Of a DNA stretch of 64,000 nucleotides, positions 47,805-60,509 are shown piece by piece. The notes beneath the pieces were generated by a model. The model was not told where the DNA came from, did no database searches, and saw only the letters and a program-made list of their open reading frames with translations. The translations under genes were made by a program, and so were the position numbers. Each line of letters opens with the position of its first letter. Position 1 is the first letter of the stretch. The stretch is taken from positions 124,001 through 188,000 of the forward strand of contig NZ_KI530763.1 of the NCBI RefSeq assembly GCF_000488275.1, written 5' to 3'. This DNA comes from Acinetobacter brisouii CIP 110357 (GTDB lineage Bacteria; Pseudomonadota; Gammaproteobacteria; Pseudomonadales; Moraxellaceae).

Positions 47805-49178
47805 ATGTCAGAGACATCTACTTTACGGCGCGGGTTAAATACGCGTCACATCCGTTTCCTTGCGCTAGGTTCAGCGATTGGAACGGGGTTATTTTATGGT
47901 TCGGCATCTGCAATCAAGCAGGCAGGACCATCCGTTTTACTTGCCTATATGATTGCAGGTGTAGCCATTTATATCGTGATGCGTGCACTCGGCGAGATGG
48001 CGGTACACAACCCTGTTTCAGACTCATTTAGCCATTATGCCTCTGAGTATCTCAGCCCATTGGCAGGTTTTACCACGGGTTGGACATATGTCTTTGAAAT
48101 GGTCATTGTGGCAATTGCCGATGTAACTGCATTTGGTATCTACATGGGCTTTTGGTTTCCCGATGTTCCGCGCTGGATTTGGGTCCTCTCGGTCATTTTA
48201 TTCTTGGGCGCGATTAACCTGATTCATGTCAAAGTCTATGGTGAAGTCGAATTCTGGCTGTCTATTATCAAGGTCACTGCGATTATTGCCATGATTTTAG
48301 GTGGGTTTGGCATCATGTTGTATGGCATGCACATACCTCATAGTGACTTTACTCCAGGCATTGCCAACTTGTGGCAACATGGCGGCTTTATGCCAAACGG
48401 AATTTCTGGCTTTATTGCCTGTTTCTCCGTAGTGGTGTTTGCGTTTGGTGGAATTGAAATTATTGGGGTGACTGCGGGTGAAACCCAAGACCCGAAAACT
48501 GCGATTCCACGTGCCATCAATGCCGTGCCGATCCGTATTATTCTGTTCTATGTCCTGACGATTTTTGTATTGATGTCAATTTTTCCATGGAACCAAATTG
48601 GAACTGCAGGTAGCCCATTCGTTCAGATTTTTGAAGGTCTAGGTATTAAATCAGCCGCAGCCATCCTGAACATTGTGGTTATTACTGCGGCTATTTCTGC
48701 TATTAACAGTGATGTATTTGGCGCAGGTCGCATGATGTACGGCATGGCACTCAAAGGTCATGCACCAAAAATTTTCTGTAAAACCTCAAAAAATGGTGCA
48801 CCGCTCATGCCTGTTGTGGTCATGACTGTCGTGCTTTTGGTCGGCGTGGTTTTAAACTATCTGATTCCAGAAAATGTCTTTGAAATCATTGCTTCAATTG
48901 CAACATTTGCAACGGTTTATGTATGGCTCATGATTTTGCTGGCACAAATGGGGATGCGGAAAAAACTTAGTGTAGAAGACATCAAGAAACTGGATTTTCC
49001 AATCATCGGCTGGCCAGTTGCTCCAATCATTGCCACAGCATTTATGATTTTTGTGATTGCCATGATTGGGTATTTCCCAGACTCGCGCCCAGCACTATAT
49101 GTCGGAGCAATTTGGCTTGTGTTCCTGGCAGTTGCGCATAAGTTTTTAGTTAAACCGAAAAACCGATCCAAACTCTAG
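47805..49178 (+). CDS. Amino acid permease (APC superfamily, ProY/AnsP-like)
   Basis: A 457-aa protein with about twelve membrane helices. [20 protein letters not shown] near residue 25 is the substrate-carboxylate loop of the amino acid transporter family, and [20 protein letters not shown] (about residues 213-232) is its second signature. [16 protein letters not shown] and [17 protein letters not shown] follow in order. The family takes up proline, histidine, asparagine, GABA and others with protons. The exact substrate is not readable. TGGAGTGAACA precedes the ATG and a strong terminator follows. Confidence 0.9.
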   Translation: MSETSTLRRGLNTRHIRFLALGSAIGTGLFYGSASAIKQAGPSVLLAYMIAGVAIYIVMRALGEMAVHNPVSDSFSHYASEYLSPLAGFTTGWTYVFEMVIVAIADVTAFGIYMGFWFPDVPRWIWVLSVILFLGAINLIHVKVYGEVEFWLSIIKVTAIIAMILGGFGIMLYGMHIPHSDFTPGIANLWQHGGFMPNGISGFIACFSVVVFAFGGIEIIGVTAGETQDPKTAIPRAINAVPIRIILFYVLTIFVLMSIFPWNQIGTAGSPFVQIFEGLGIKSAAAILNIVVITAAISAINSDVFGAGRMMYGMALKGHAPKIFCKTSKNGAPLMPVVVMTVVLLVGVVLNYLIPENVFEIIASIATFATVYVWLMILLAQMGMRKKLSVEDIKKLDFPIIGWPVAPIIATAFMIFVIAMIGYFPDSRPALYVGAIWLVFLAVAHKFLVKPKNRSKL

Positions 49179-49198
49179 AACTTATTTTGCATGGTTTG

Positions 49199-49229
49199 AA
49201 AGCCTTGCTGGTATACCCAGCAAGGCTTT
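49199..49229 (+). terminator. Terminator after the amino acid permease gene
   Basis: AAAGCCTTGCTGG and CCAGCAAGGCTTT form a 13-bp perfect stem around TATAC, 20 bases after the stop, followed by a run of T. Confidence 0.9.
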
Positions 49230-49308
49230 TTTTATGATTATCAACTGGGCAAAGCGTACAATATTGATTAATCAAAACCAGATTCCCAGATTATTTTAAG
49301 GGCCATCT

Positions 49309-50268
49309 ATGAAAAAAGCCTCCAGTAACCGCCGCGTCATTTATATTGCCTTAGTTGGCAATCTGATTATTGCAGTGGCTAAGTTTATTGCAGCTTTTCT
49401 CACTTCGAGTGCTGCCATGCTCAGTGAAGCAGTGCATTCGGTGGTCGATACACTCAATGAAATTTTGTTACTGCACGGTTTAAAAAAATCCCAGCAAGCG
49501 CCCGATGAAGAGCATCCGTTTGGTTATGGGCGTGAACTGTATTTCTGGTCATTTATTGTAGCGTTACTGGTTTTTGCACTGGGCGCAGTGGTGTCGATTT
49601 ATCAGGGCCTTCATCATATTGCTGAACCTGAAGCCATTACTTCACCAATGATTAACTATGTCATTCTTATGATCGCGTTTGTGTGTGAAGGTTTTTCTTG
49701 GTTGCTGGCACTCAAGGGTTTTCGCAAATACAAAGGCAATATGGGATATTTTGAAGCCTTTCGCAAAAGCAAAGACCCCACCACTTTTACCGTTTTATTT
49801 GAAGATAGCGCGGCATTATTAGGTTTAATGATTGCCTTCTTGGGCGTATTTCTCTCGCATTATTACCATGCACCTGTGCTGGATGGCGTCGCCTCTATCC
49901 TGATTGGCTGTATTTTGGCGGTGGTGGCATTTTTTATGGCACGGGAAACCAAAGGTCTACTGATGGGGGAATCAGCTGATCCTGCGCTACCAAAGCATAT
50001 TTTAGAACTGGTGCAGCAAGATTATGCTGTGCTACATGCCAATGGCGTACTCACCCAACAAATGGGTGCGCATCAGGTGATTGCCTCTCTTAGTTTAGAG
50101 TTTAAAGACAACCTGACTTCCGACGAGATTGAAGTTTGTGTTAACCGTCTAGAAATGCACGTCAAACACATGCACCCTGAAATTGTCGGGTTATTTATCA
50201 AACCACAAACCAAGCAGGTCTGGCTACAACGCTTGGCAGAACGTCGCCGCAGCGCACAGCAAAATTAA
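49309..50268 (+). CDS. Cation diffusion facilitator (CDF) transporter, SLC30A9-like group
   Basis: A 319-aa protein with about six membrane helices and a C-terminal dimer domain. The motif SEAVHSVVDTLNEILLLHGL stands in helix two in place of the usual HSLxD, EEHPFGYGRELYFWSFIVAL follows, and VLFEDSAALLGLMIAFLGVF marks helix five with ED in place of the usual HxxxD. These variants fit the CDF subgroup near SLC30A9 and YbdO-type proteins, in which the metal is less clear than in the FieF group. It differs clearly from the first CDF protein at 42453-43364. It stands alone. Confidence 0.88.
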   Translation: MKKASSNRRVIYIALVGNLIIAVAKFIAAFLTSSAAMLSEAVHSVVDTLNEILLLHGLKKSQQAPDEEHPFGYGRELYFWSFIVALLVFALGAVVSIYQGLHHIAEPEAITSPMINYVILMIAFVCEGFSWLLALKGFRKYKGNMGYFEAFRKSKDPTTFTVLFEDSAALLGLMIAFLGVFLSHYYHAPVLDGVASILIGCILAVVAFFMARETKGLLMGESADPALPKHILELVQQDYAVLHANGVLTQQMGAHQVIASLSLEFKDNLTSDEIEVCVNRLEMHVKHMHPEIVGLFIKPQTKQVWLQRLAERRRSAQQN

Positions 50269-50280
50269 ACCTGATAATAA

Positions 50281-50308
50281 AAAAGACAAGGCATTTACCT
50301 TGTCTTTT
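50281..50308. terminator. Bidirectional terminator between CDF gene and cysK
   Basis: AAAAGACAAGG and CCTTGTCTTTT form an 11-bp perfect stem around a 6-base loop, 12 bases after the CDF stop and 27 before the convergent cysK stop. Confidence 0.9.
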
Positions 50309-50334
50309 TACAGTTTCAGTTCGTAGGCTGGCGT

Positions 50335-51336
50335 TTATTCTTCAGTAAATAAACCTTCAAACAATACCGAAGACAAATAGCGCTCGCCGCTATCTGGCAA
50401 AATCACCACAATAGTTTTACCTGCATTTTCAGGACGCGCAGCCAGTTTCGCTGCTGCTGCCAATGCTGCACCACATGAAATACCCACCAAAATACCTTCT
50501 TGGGTTGCCGTTTTACGTGCCCATTCCAAAGCTTCTTCACTGGCAATTGGTAAAACTTCATCGACTAAACTCAGGTCTAAGTTTTTAGGAATGAAGTTTG
50601 CACCAATCCCCTGAATTTTATGTGGTGCTGGAGTAATATCTTCGCCACGTTGGTGTTGGCTAATGATTGGTGATTCCGCAGGTTCAACCGCAACTGAATA
50701 TAACGGCTTGTTTTGCACTTGTTCAAAATAACGCGAAATCCCAGTGATTGTGCCGCCAGTTCCAACACCTGACACCAAAATATCGACCTGACCGCCAGTC
50801 GCCTGCCAAATTTCAGGGCCTGTTGTGTCTTGGTGGATTTGCGGGTTGGCAGGGTTTTCAAACTGCTGTGGCAGGAAGTACAGCTCAGGCTGTTCAGTAG
50901 CAAGGCGTACTGCTTCATCTACCGCACCTTTCATCCCTTTTGCAGGTTCAGTCAGTACCAAGTTTGCACCAAGCGCCTTCAGTACTTTACGACGTTCCAG
51001 ACTCATGCTGGCAGGCATAGTCAAAGTAATCGGATAACCTTTTGCAGCCGCGACAAATGCCAAAGCAATACCCGTATTACCACTGGTTGGCTCAACAATA
51101 TGCATGCCTGCTTTCAGCACACCACGTTTTTCAGCATCCGCGACCAATGCTGCACCCACGCGGCATTTCACTGAAAATGCAGGGTTACGGCTTTCAACTT
51201 TTGCCAGTACAGTTGCCCCACCTTGAATAATACGGTTAATGCGAACCAGTGGCGTGTTACCAATTGCTTCGGCGTTATTGGCATAAACCGCAATACCTAA
51301 ATTGGCTGGCGTTGGAAATTGTGCATCTGTTGTCAT
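50335..51336 (-). CDS. cysK: Cysteine synthase A (O-acetylserine sulfhydrylase)
   Basis: A 333-aa PLP enzyme that makes cysteine from O-acetylserine and sulfide. The PLP lysine is in [20 protein letters not shown], the [11 protein letters not shown] loop binds substrate, and [20 protein letters not shown] holds the cofactor phosphate. Length fits CysK of this group. The N-terminal [27 protein letters not shown] is the family start. It completes sulfur assimilation, which links it to the sulfonate operon at the left edge, but the two are 48 kb apart. It lies alone. Confidence 0.94.
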   Translation of the reverse strand: MTTDAQFPTPANLGIAVYANNAEAIGNTPLVRINRIIQGGATVLAKVESRNPAFSVKCRVGAALVADAEKRGVLKAGMHIVEPTSGNTGIALAFVAAAKGYPITLTMPASMSLERRKVLKALGANLVLTEPAKGMKGAVDEAVRLATEQPELYFLPQQFENPANPQIHQDTTGPEIWQATGGQVDILVSGVGTGGTITGISRYFEQVQNKPLYSVAVEPAESPIISQHQRGEDITPAPHKIQGIGANFIPKNLDLSLVDEVLPIASEEALEWARKTATQEGILVGISCGAALAAAAKLAARPENAGKTIVVILPDSGERYLSSVLFEGLFTEE

Positions 51337-51456
51337 AAGTCTTCCTGAATAGTTTTTTAAAGGCTATTTCAAGATCATAAACCGTTTTAATTCACAATCT
51401 CAAATAATCCAGAATCCTATTTATGAATTTTTATGCTAAACATATTCTTTAAATGG

Positions 51457-51875
51457 CTAAGCAAAACCTGTTCTGCTTGATTCAGTTCTAAAGGGATTAT
51501 GTGAGCGTTTTACAATGAAAGTTTTATCTGCGGTTTGTCCCAAATACTGCAATGCACTTTCATGGTGTAATGCCCCAACCGATAAAAAGATTTTTTCCAT
51601 CGCAGGTAAAACACTTTGATAATCCACATAAACCCGATTTATTTTTGGATCTAGATGAATTTTTTCATCATTCCACTGGGTGATATAAATGGCACGACAC
51701 TCCTGCTCTTCTTTAAAAGCATAGTGTTTATGTGCATAAAAATCTTCACATTGAGCATCTTGTAAATCTATTTCAGAAGAAAGTTTTCAAATATTTTCCT
51801 AGCCTGATCAAATTTATGATTTTCATATAAGTTTATAGCTCGATCAAATTTCTGCGTTGCTTCTTCTAAATTCAT
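51457..51875 (-). pseudogene. Broken gene: TPR-like N terminus and DUF2971-like C terminus
   Basis: On the minus strand an ATG at 51875 opens MNLEEATQKFDRAINLYENH KFDQARKIFENFLLK and then stops (TAG). Right after, another frame without a start reads SSEIDLQDAQCEDFYAHKHY AFKEEQECRAIYI and runs to 51457, ending near YLGQTADKTFIVKRSHNPFR. The C-terminal part has the DUF2971 pattern (a -F-EEQE-R- core and a final -VK-S--P-R). A one-base shift breaks the gene and a large part of the usual middle is missing. A 12-base direct repeat (TTCTTCTAAATT) crosses the start. Confidence 0.7.
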
Positions 51876-51920
51876 TCTTCTAAATTTTCCAATTCATTAT
51901 TTTCAAAGTATATAAACAAA

Positions 51921-51947
51921 AAAAGAGCCCCGAAAGGCTCTCTTTTT
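51921..51947 (-). terminator. Terminator after rpoC
   Basis: AGAGCC and GGCTCT pair around a 6-base loop with A and T runs outside. On the minus strand it gives a T-run of seven, 17 bases after the rpoC stop. Confidence 0.85.
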
Positions 51948-51964
51948 AGTCAGTCAATTCAAAC

Positions 51965-54900
51965 TTAGAATTGGCTTTCATTTAATGCTTGGCTAAACGC
52001 TTGGTCAACATCGCTAAAGTCATTGTGAAGTTCAAACTCAGCAGCTTCAGCTTCTTGACGACGACGTTCCAAGTGATACGCAAGACCAGTACCTGCAGGA
52101 ATCAAACGACCTACAACTACGTTCTCTTTCAGACCGCGTAAGTCATCTTCTTTACCTGTTACAGCCGCTTCAGTTAACACACGAGTTGTTTCCTGGAACG
52201 ATGCAGCAGAAATGAACGAGTCAGTAGAAAGCGATGCTTTGGTAATACCCATCAATTGACGCTCAAATTTCGCTGGGAATTTGTTTTGCGCTGCAACTGC
52301 TTGGTTTTCTTGTACCATGCGGATGTAATCGACTTGCTCACCTTTGATGAAGCTTGTATCGCCACCATCAGTGATATCAACTTTACGCAACATTTGACGT
52401 ACGATGACTTCAATGTGCTTATCGTTGATTTTTACACCTTGCAGACGGTAAACGTCCTGAACTTCGTTCACGATGTAGTTCGTCAATGCCACTTCGCCTT
52501 TCAAGCGTAAGATGTCATGCGGGTTTTGTGGACCATCAGAAATGGTTTCACCACGGTTCACATGCTCACCTTCGAACACGTTAATGGTACGCCATTTCGG
52601 AATAAGCTCTTCGTAAATCTCAGAACCATCATCTGGTGTAATCACTAAACGGTTCTTACCTTTAGTTTCTTTACCGAAGCTTACGATACCAGACACTTCT
52701 GCCAAGATCGCGTGTTCTTTCGGCTTACGTGCTTCGAACAAGTCGGCAACACGTGGCAAACCACCGGTAATGTCACGAGTACGTGAAGATTCTTGTGGGA
52801 CACGACCAATAACGTCACCCACACCAATCGTTTCACCATCGCGTACAGTTACGATTGTGTTTTGCGGCAAGAAGTAGAACTGTTCAGTACCATCAGCCGT
52901 ATCAAGCACAATCGCAGGACGCATATCTTTACCAGATACAGGACGTGCGGTTACAGGCAAGATTTCAACTGTGGTCATACCTGTTGCATCATCAGTTTTC
53001 GATGTTGCAGTTACACCATCCGCAATTTGTGAGAAGCGTACTTTACCAGCAACCTCTGTCACAAGTGGATGTGTATGTGGATCCCAAGTCGCAACGATAC
53101 CACCAGCTTCAACCACTTCACCATCTTTCAGTACAATGCTTGCACCGTAAGGAAGTTTATAACGCTCGCGTTCACGACCTAAATCATCCGCAATACCGAT
53201 TTCACCTGAACGTGAAACAGAAACCAAATGACCTTTGGTATGTTGTACAGTTTTCACATTGTGGAAACGTACTGTACCTTTGTTACGCACTTGTACGCTG
53301 TTTGCCGCAGAAGTTCGGCTCGCTGCACCACCTACGTGGAACGTACGCATGGTTAACTGTGTACCTGGTTCACCAATTGACTGTGCTGCCATTACACCAA
53401 CAGACTCACCTGGGTTTACCAAGTGACCACGAGCCAAGTCACGACCATAACAACGTGCACATACACCAAATGTAGATTCACAGTTTACAACTGAACGAAC
53501 TTTAACTTCGTCGACACCGGCTTCTTCAAGATAAGCTGCAATTTTCTCGTCAATTAAAGTACCACGAGGTAATACAACTTCATCATCAGATGCACGTTTT
53601 ACGTCTTCTGCAGTTACACGACCCAATACGCGGTCACGTAACGGCTCAATCACGTCACCACCTTGAATGAGTGGAGTCATAACTAGACCACCTGCTGTAC
53701 CACAGTCAGGCTCGGTGATCACCAAGTCTTGTGCAACGTCTACAAGACGACGTGTCAAGTAACCAGAGTTCGCAGTTTTTAATGCTGTATCCGCCAAACC
53801 TTTACGCGCACCGTGGGTTGAAATAAAGTACTGAAGTACTGTCAAACCTTCACGGAAGTTCGCTTTAATTGGCGTTTCAATGATCGAACCGTCCGGTTTC
53901 GCCATCAAACCACGCATACCTGCAAGCTGACGAATCTGTGCTGCACTACCACGCGCACCAGAGTCAGACATCATGTAGATACTGTTGAATGATTTCTGTT
54001 TCTCGTCTTCACCTTTCTTGTTTTTCACAAGCGTATAAGACAAGTTGTCCATCATCGCTTTAGCAACCTGATCGTTGGTACGCGCCCAGATATCGACCAC
54101 TTTGTTATAGCGTTCACCCGCAGTTACGAAACCTTGTTCGAACTGTTGTTCGATTTCACGGACTTCAGCTTCTGCTTTGGCAATAATTGCTTGTTTTTGT
54201 GGTGGAATAAGCATGTCTTCCATACCCACAGATACACCAGAGCGAGTCGCTTGACGGAAGCCCAAGTACATCAATTGGTCAGCAAAGATAACGGTATCTT
54301 TAAGACCTAATTTACGATAGCAAGAGTTGATCAGTTTTGAGATGTTTTTCTTGGTCATCTCAAGGTTGATTGACTCGAAGCTTAGACCTTCAGGTACGAT
54401 TTCCCAAAGTAAGCAGCGACCTGGTGTTGTATCAACAATAATGGTCTGTTTTTCACGTTCGCCATTTTCGTTAATTACAGTTTGGTGTACACGTGCTTTT
54501 ACACGAGCGTGCATCGCCACTTGACCTGTTGCAAGCGCACGGTTTACTTCGTGAGTATCAGCAAACACCATGCCTTCACCATTGGCATTTACCGCATCAC
54601 GTGTGATGTAGTAAAGACCCAAGACCACGTCCTGAGAAGGTACGATAATCGGCTCACCGTTGGCAGGTGACAAGATATTGTTGGTTGACATCATTAACGC
54701 ACGAGCTTCGAGTTGAGCTTCAAGTGTTAATGGTACATGTACCGCCATTTGGTCACCGTCGAAGTCGGCGTTAAACGCTGTACATACGAGCGGGTGTAGA
54801 CGGATCGCTTTACCTTCGATCAGGATCGGTTCAAATGCTTGAAGACCCAAACGGTGAAGTGTTGGCGCACGGTTCAACATCACAGGATGCTGACGAATCA

Positions 54901-56158
54901 CTGATGCCAAAACGTCCCAAACTTCCGGAGTTTCGCGTTCAACCATTTTCTTCGCAGCTTTAATGGTTGTTGCCTGACCTGAAGCTTGTAGTTTCGCGAA
55001 AATAAACGGCTTGAATAGTTCAAGTGCCATTTTCTTCGGAAGACCACACTGGTGCAAACGTAAAGATGGACCTACGGTAATTACCGAACGGCCAGAATAG
55101 TCAACACGTTTACCCAACAAGTTTTGACGGAAACGACCTTGCTTACCTTTGATCATATCAGCCAAAGATTTAAGCGGACGCTTGTTCGAACCTGTAATCG
55201 CACGACCACGACGACCGTTGTCTAACAAGGCATCTACAGACTCTTGCAACATACGTTTTTCGTTACGTACGATGATGTCTGGCGCAGCCAAGTCAAGAAG
55301 ACGTTTCAAACGGTTGTTACGGTTGATCACACGACGATAAAGATCGTTCAAGTCAGAAGTCGCAAAACGACCACCTTCAAGTGGTACAAGCGGACGCAAA
55401 TCTGGTGGAAGTACAGGAAGTACGTTCATCACCATCCATTCTGGCTTGTTGTTTGACTCTTTGAATGCTTCCATCAATTTCAAGCGCTTAGACGCTTTTT
55501 TCAACTTCGTTTCAGAAGTTGTTTGAGGAATTTCTTCACGCAAACGTGTGATTTCAGCTTCAAGGTCGATGTCTTTCAACAAGTCTTGAACTGCTTCTGC
55601 ACCCATTTTCGCAGTGAATTCATCACCGTGTTCTTCAAGTGCATTGAAGTATTCTTCGTCAGTAAGAAGCTGATATTTCTCGAACGGAGTCATACCAGGA
55701 TCAGTCACAACGTATGATTCGAAATACAATACACGTTCGATATCACGTAATGTCATATCAAGAAGCAAGCCGATACGGCTTGGTAATGATTTCAAGAACC
55801 AGATGTGTGCAACTGGTGATGCAAGCTCGATGTGACCCATACGTTCACGACGAACTTTTGCAGTTGTTACTTCAACGCCACATTTTTCACAAATGACGCC
55901 TTTGTATTTCATACGCTTGTATTTACCACACAAGCATTCGTAATCTTTTACTGGACCAAAGATTTTGGCACAGAATAAACCATCACGTTCTGGTTTAAAG
56001 GTGCGGTAGTTGATTGTCTCTGGCTTTTTAACTTCACCGTGAGACCATGACTTAATCATTTCTGGTGACGCAAGACCAATACGGATGCGATCAAACTCTA
56101 CTGGAGCATGACCGTCTGAGTCCGTCTTTTTGCGCATGATATCGAGCAAGTCTTTCAA
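51965..56158 (-). CDS. rpoC: DNA-directed RNA polymerase subunit beta'
   Basis: A 1397-aa subunit holding the catalytic Mg in [15 protein letters not shown] and the N-terminal zinc site [20 protein letters not shown]. The C-terminal zinc cluster has [20 protein letters not shown], and the trigger-loop region shows [19 protein letters not shown]. Length and order match other Acinetobacter RpoC. A GGAG-type site (CCACAACACACGGAGAAAAA) precedes the ATG. It follows rpoB by 150 bases that carry a palindromic element, listed separately. Confidence 0.98.
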   Translation of the reverse strand: MKDLLDIMRKKTDSDGHAPVEFDRIRIGLASPEMIKSWSHGEVKKPETINYRTFKPERDGLFCAKIFGPVKDYECLCGKYKRMKYKGVICEKCGVEVTTAKVRRERMGHIELASPVAHIWFLKSLPSRIGLLLDMTLRDIERVLYFESYVVTDPGMTPFEKYQLLTDEEYFNALEEHGDEFTAKMGAEAVQDLLKDIDLEAEITRLREEIPQTTSETKLKKASKRLKLMEAFKESNNKPEWMVMNVLPVLPPDLRPLVPLEGGRFATSDLNDLYRRVINRNNRLKRLLDLAAPDIIVRNEKRMLQESVDALLDNGRRGRAITGSNKRPLKSLADMIKGKQGRFRQNLLGKRVDYSGRSVITVGPSLRLHQCGLPKKMALELFKPFIFAKLQASGQATTIKAAKKMVERETPEVWDVLASVIRQHPVMLNRAPTLHRLGLQAFEPILIEGKAIRLHPLVCTAFNADFDGDQMAVHVPLTLEAQLEARALMMSTNNILSPANGEPIIVPSQDVVLGLYYITRDAVNANGEGMVFADTHEVNRALATGQVAMHARVKARVHQTVINENGEREKQTIIVDTTPGRCLLWEIVPEGLSFESINLEMTKKNISKLINSCYRKLGLKDTVIFADQLMYLGFRQATRSGVSVGMEDMLIPPQKQAIIAKAEAEVREIEQQFEQGFVTAGERYNKVVDIWARTNDQVAKAMMDNLSYTLVKNKKGEDEKQKSFNSIYMMSDSGARGSAAQIRQLAGMRGLMAKPDGSIIETPIKANFREGLTVLQYFISTHGARKGLADTALKTANSGYLTRRLVDVAQDLVITEPDCGTAGGLVMTPLIQGGDVIEPLRDRVLGRVTAEDVKRASDDEVVLPRGTLIDEKIAAYLEEAGVDEVKVRSVVNCESTFGVCARCYGRDLARGHLVNPGESVGVMAAQSIGEPGTQLTMRTFHVGGAASRTSAANSVQVRNKGTVRFHNVKTVQHTKGHLVSVSRSGEIGIADDLGRERERYKLPYGASIVLKDGEVVEAGGIVATWDPHTHPLVTEVAGKVRFSQIADGVTATSKTDDATGMTTVEILPVTARPVSGKDMRPAIVLDTADGTEQFYFLPQNTIVTVRDGETIGVGDVIGRVPQESSRTRDITGGLPRVADLFEARKPKEHAILAEVSGIVSFGKETKGKNRLVITPDDGSEIYEELIPKWRTINVFEGEHVNRGETISDGPQNPHDILRLKGEVALTNYIVNEVQDVYRLQGVKINDKHIEVIVRQMLRKVDITDGGDTSFIKGEQVDYIRMVQENQAVAAQNKFPAKFERQLMGITKASLSTDSFISAASFQETTRVLTEAAVTGKEDDLRGLKENVVVGRLIPAGTGLAYHLERRRQEAEAAEFELHNDFSDVDQAFSQALNESQF

Positions 56159-56232
56159 TTTTTTTCTCCGTGTGTTGTGGAGATTTTCACTTCACAACTG
56201 GGTCACAAATATTGTTTCTTAACTGATTTAAT

Positions 56233-56292
56233 CCCCCTACTCCCCCTTTGAAAAGGGGAAAAGTCCCTCTTTCTCAAAGAGGGATTTAGGGA
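56233..56292. repeat. Palindromic element in the rpoB-rpoC gap
   Basis: A GC-poor gap holds a GC-rich double hairpin: CCCCTTT/AAAGGGG (56242-56257 area) and TCCCTCTTT/AAAGAGGGA (56264-56284 area), enclosed by ATCCCCCTA and TAGGGAGAT, themselves imperfect inverted ends. The 8-base word GATTTAAT flanks it at 56225-56232 and 56293-56300, which could be a target duplication. It looks like a short mobile palindrome (MITE-like) inside the operon. Confidence 0.6.
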
Positions 56293-56308
56293 GATTTAAT
56301 GGAGAGTC

Positions 56309-59300
56309 TTAGTCACCATTTTTCAGTTCAATGTTGATACCTAAAGAACGGATCTCTTTGGTCAATACGTTGAATGATTCAGGCATACCTGGATCCATAT
56401 AATGGTTGCCATCTACAATGTTCTTATAGATGCGGGTACGACCTTCAACGTCATCCGACTTCACAGTGAGCATTTCTTGAAGTGTGTATGCTGCACCGTA
56501 TGCTTCAAGTGCCCAGACTTCCATCTCACCGAAACGCTGACCACCGAACTGTGCTTTACCACCAAGCGGCTGTTGCGTTACAAGCGAGTAAGAACCTGTT
56601 GAACGCGCATGCATCTTGTCATCAACCAAGTGGTTCAATTTGAGCATGTACATGTAGCCTACAGTGACAGGACGATCAAATTTTTCACCTGTACGACCAT
56701 CGTACAGCTCCATTTGACCAGTCTTCGAGTAGCCTGCAAGGTCAAGTAACTCTTTGATTTGGCTTTCTTCAGCACCATCAAATACAGGTGTTGCCAAAGG
56801 TACACCTTTACGCAAGTTACCTGAAAGTTTCAAGATTTCTTCATCAGTCAATGTATCAAGCTCTTCTTGCTCACCACCGACTTTGTTATAAATCTTGTCA
56901 AGGAAATCACGTAGTTCAGCCATTGTGCGTTGCTGTTTAAGCATCTTGTCGATTTGCTCGCCAAGACCTTTTGCAGCCAAACCTAAGTGAGTTTCAAGAA
57001 TCTGACCCACGTTCATACGTGATGGTACGCCCAGCGGGTTCAATACCACGTCAACAGGAACACCATTGGCATCGTGTGGCATGTCTTCTACAGGCAAGAT
57101 GTTTGATACAACACCTTTGTTACCGTGACGACCAGCCATTTTATCACCAGGCTGGATACGACGTTTCACTGCCAAGTAAACTTTTACAACTTTCAATACA
57201 CCAGTTGTAAGTTCGTCACCTGTTGCAAGTTTGCGTTTTTTCTCAGCAAATTTCTCGTCAATTTCAGCGCTCTTCTCTTTCAAGAACACTTGAATTTGAC
57301 TTAAACGTTCAGCGATTGCTTCATCAGTCGGTTGAATTTCAAGTAGATCAACCAGCTCAAGACCTGATAGAACAGATTCAGCAAGCTTGTCGCCACGTTT
57401 GGTTGTACCACCGCCATTAGATTCTTGATCTGTCAACAAGCGAATAATACGTTCACGTGCTGCTTCTTCAAAGATTTTGAATTCTTCTTTCAAATCTTTA
57501 CGGTAAGCATCAAGTTGTGCTTTTTCAATTGCTTGTGCACGTTCATCTTTCTCTAGACCATCACGAGTAAAGACTTGAACGTCGATGACTGTACCTTTAG
57601 TGCCTGACGGAACACGTAAAGAAGAGTCTTTTACGTCAGCCGCTTTTTCACCAAAGATCGCACGAAGCAATTTTTCTTCTGGAGTTAACTGAGTTTCGCC
57701 TTTTGGTGTCACTTTACCAACAAGGATGTCCCCTGCTGTTACTTCAGCACCAATGTAAACGATACCAGACTCATCCAGTTTAGACAGTGCAGCTTCACCA
57801 ACGTTAGGAATATCAGCTGTAATTTCTTCTGCACCCAATTTAGTATCACGTGCTACACATGACAATTCTTGGATATGAATCGAGGTTAAACGGTCTTCTT
57901 GAAGTACACGTTCAGAAAGCAAGATCGAGTCTTCGTAGTTGAAGCCGTTCCAAGTCATGAACGCAACACGCATGTTTTGACCAAGTGCCAACTCACCGCC
58001 ATCGGTAGAAGGACCATCAGCCAATACATCACCACGACCCACTTTATCACCCAAGTTCACAAGAACTTTCTGGTTGATACAGGTATTTTGGTTTGAACGT
58101 GTATATTTGATCAAGTTATAGATGTCGACACCAGCTTCACCAGCAATCATCTCATCTTCATTGACACGAATTACAACACGTGAAGCATCAACAAACTCGA
58201 TTACACCACCACGGTTGGCAATCACACATACACCTGAGTCGCGTGCTACGTTTGCTTCCATACCTGTACCAACAAGTGGCTTGTCAGCAAGCAAAGTCGG
58301 AACAGCCTGACGTTGCATGTTTGAACCCATCAATGCACGGTTCGCGTCATCGTGTTCAAGGAATGGAATCAATGATGCTGCAACAGATACAACCTGCTGT
58401 GCAGATACATCCATATGCGTCACTTTTTCAGGCGGCATACGTACAGTTTCACCTTGGTGACGAACTGTAACCATCTCATCGATCAAGTTACCTTCAGCAT
58501 CAACTGCTGAGTCGGCTTGTGCAATAACTGTACCCACTTCTTCAATTGCAGACAGGTATTCAGTTTCTTCAGTGACACGACCATCAACAACTTTACGGTA
58601 TGGAGTTTCCAAGAAACCAAAGTCATTAGCTTTTGCATACACAGAAAGCGAGTTGATCAAACCGATGTTTGGACCTTCAGGCGTTTCAATCGGACATACA
58701 CGACCATAGTGTGTATGGTGTACGTCACGCACTTCGAAGCCTGCACGTTCACGAGTCAAACCACCAGGTCCAAGTGCTGATACACGACGTTTGTGTGTAA
58801 TCTCAGACAACGGGTTGTTTTGATCCATAAACTGAGACAACTGGCTTGAACCAAAGAATTCTTTGATTGCTGCAGCAACAGGTTTAGCATTAATCAAATC
58901 TTGTGGAGACAAATTGTCTGTTTCTGCTTGGCTTAAACGCTCTTTCACAGCACGTTCAACACGAACCAAACCAACACGGAATTGGTTTTCGGTCATTTCA
59001 CCAACAGAACGAACACGACGGTTACCCAAGTGGTCGATATCGTCGACTTCACCTTTACCGTTACGGATTTCGATCAAGATACGCATTACATCAATGATAT
59101 CGTCATTCGACAAGATACCTTCAACTTCGCGAGATTTCTGATCTGTACCCACTTCGTATGGACGACCCAAACGACGGTTGAACTTCATGCGACCTACAGG
59201 TGACAAGTCATAACGTTCTGTAGAGAAGAACAAGTTATGGAACAAGTTTTCTGCTGCTTCTTTGGTTGGTGGCTCGCCTGGGCGCATCACTTTATAAATT

Positions 59301-60394
59301 TCAACCAATGCTTCATCACGGCTAGATGTTGTATCTGCACGTAAAGAGTCTGCAATGAATGAACCACGGTCAATATCATTGGTAAACAGGATGTTAAATT
59401 GCTTAACACCACCTTCAGCCAATTTCACCATAATATCGTGGCTGAGCAAGGTATTTGCAGGAATCACTTCACCATCACGTAAAGTCACGTTTTCTGCAAT
59501 AATACGCTCATACAAGTATTCATCTGGAACAGGCAGTTTAGTCAGACCTGAAGCTTCCATTTGACGTACATGACGTGCGTTGATACGTTTACCTTGTTCA
59601 ACAATTACTTTACCTGAGCTGTCTGTAATATCGAACTGTGCCATTTCACCACGCAGGCGATCTGGAACCAATTCAATCTGGTAACTGCCCATATCGACAT
59701 ACACAGGAACTTTTTCATAGAACAAGTTCAGGATTTGTTCATCTGTGTAATTCAACGCACGTAAAATAACTGTTGCCAATAATTTACGACGACGGTCAAT
59801 ACGTACGTAAACCAAATCTTTAATATCAAATTCGAAATCCAACCATGAACCACGGTAAGGAATAATACGAGCAGAATATAAAGTTTTGTTCGCGTGCGTT
59901 TTACCTTTGTCACTATCAAAGAACACGCCAGGAGAACGGTGTAACTGAGACACGATAACACGCTCAGTCCCGTTAATCACGAACGTACCGTTTTCGGTCA
60001 TGAGTGGCATTTCACCCATATAGACTTCTTGTTCACGGACGTCTTTGATTGATTTCGTTTCGCGATCTTTAATGATCAAGCGAATTTTTACACGCATTGG
60101 TGCCGCATAAGTTGAGCCACGAAGAATACATTCGCGTACATCAAACTCTGGCTTACCAAGGCTATACTCAACAAATTCTAAAGCAGCATTGCCAGAATAG
60201 CTTTCGATTGGAAAAACTGAACGAAATGCGGCCTGAAGACCGATATCTTCTCGATTTTTTGGTGTTTTGCCATCTTGTAAGAATGTTCTGTACGAGTCGA
60301 CTTGAATCGAAAGCAAGTACGGAACGTCCATCACTTTAGGCAAATTACCAAAATTCTTACGGATCCGTTTTTTTTCGGTATATGAGTATGCCAT
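56309..60394 (-). CDS. rpoB: DNA-directed RNA polymerase subunit beta
   Basis: A 1361-aa subunit. The rifampicin pocket reads [30 protein letters not shown], with the Asp, His and Ser of the main resistance sites unchanged, so this copy looks rifampicin-sensitive. [39 protein letters not shown] and [20 protein letters not shown] are the other conserved blocks. The N terminus [20 protein letters not shown] is usual for the genus. A GGAG-type site (CCGAGGACTCCAA) precedes the ATG. It lies about 300 bases after rplL. Confidence 0.98.
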   Translation of the reverse strand: MAYSYTEKKRIRKNFGNLPKVMDVPYLLSIQVDSYRTFLQDGKTPKNREDIGLQAAFRSVFPIESYSGNAALEFVEYSLGKPEFDVRECILRGSTYAAPMRVKIRLIIKDRETKSIKDVREQEVYMGEMPLMTENGTFVINGTERVIVSQLHRSPGVFFDSDKGKTHANKTLYSARIIPYRGSWLDFEFDIKDLVYVRIDRRRKLLATVILRALNYTDEQILNLFYEKVPVYVDMGSYQIELVPDRLRGEMAQFDITDSSGKVIVEQGKRINARHVRQMEASGLTKLPVPDEYLYERIIAENVTLRDGEVIPANTLLSHDIMVKLAEGGVKQFNILFTNDIDRGSFIADSLRADTTSSRDEALVEIYKVMRPGEPPTKEAAENLFHNLFFSTERYDLSPVGRMKFNRRLGRPYEVGTDQKSREVEGILSNDDIIDVMRILIEIRNGKGEVDDIDHLGNRRVRSVGEMTENQFRVGLVRVERAVKERLSQAETDNLSPQDLINAKPVAAAIKEFFGSSQLSQFMDQNNPLSEITHKRRVSALGPGGLTRERAGFEVRDVHHTHYGRVCPIETPEGPNIGLINSLSVYAKANDFGFLETPYRKVVDGRVTEETEYLSAIEEVGTVIAQADSAVDAEGNLIDEMVTVRHQGETVRMPPEKVTHMDVSAQQVVSVAASLIPFLEHDDANRALMGSNMQRQAVPTLLADKPLVGTGMEANVARDSGVCVIANRGGVIEFVDASRVVIRVNEDEMIAGEAGVDIYNLIKYTRSNQNTCINQKVLVNLGDKVGRGDVLADGPSTDGGELALGQNMRVAFMTWNGFNYEDSILLSERVLQEDRLTSIHIQELSCVARDTKLGAEEITADIPNVGEAALSKLDESGIVYIGAEVTAGDILVGKVTPKGETQLTPEEKLLRAIFGEKAADVKDSSLRVPSGTKGTVIDVQVFTRDGLEKDERAQAIEKAQLDAYRKDLKEEFKIFEEAARERIIRLLTDQESNGGGTTKRGDKLAESVLSGLELVDLLEIQPTDEAIAERLSQIQVFLKEKSAEIDEKFAEKKRKLATGDELTTGVLKVVKVYLAVKRRIQPGDKMAGRHGNKGVVSNILPVEDMPHDANGVPVDVVLNPLGVPSRMNVGQILETHLGLAAKGLGEQIDKMLKQQRTMAELRDFLDKIYNKVGGEQEELDTLTDEEILKLSGNLRKGVPLATPVFDGAEESQIKELLDLAGYSKTGQMELYDGRTGEKFDRPVTVGYMYMLKLNHLVDDKMHARSTGSYSLVTQQPLGGKAQFGGQRFGEMEVWALEAYGAAYTLQEMLTVKSDDVEGRTRIYKNIVDGNHYMDPGMPESFNVLTKEIRSLGINIELKNGD

Positions 60395-60509
60395 TTGGAG
60401 TCCTCGGAAAGTACAAAACTAAATCCGCCTGCAGTTCGGATTTAGATGGAATTACGCAGGCCGATATGGCCACCACTACTTACAAATGCTGCAATTTAGA
60501 GTGGTAATA

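Noticed and set aside
52855..53475. A 206-codon open stretch on the plus strand inside rpoC
   Set aside because: It is antisense to a highly conserved coding region, has a Gln/His-rich composition typical of antisense frames, and has no ribosome site.
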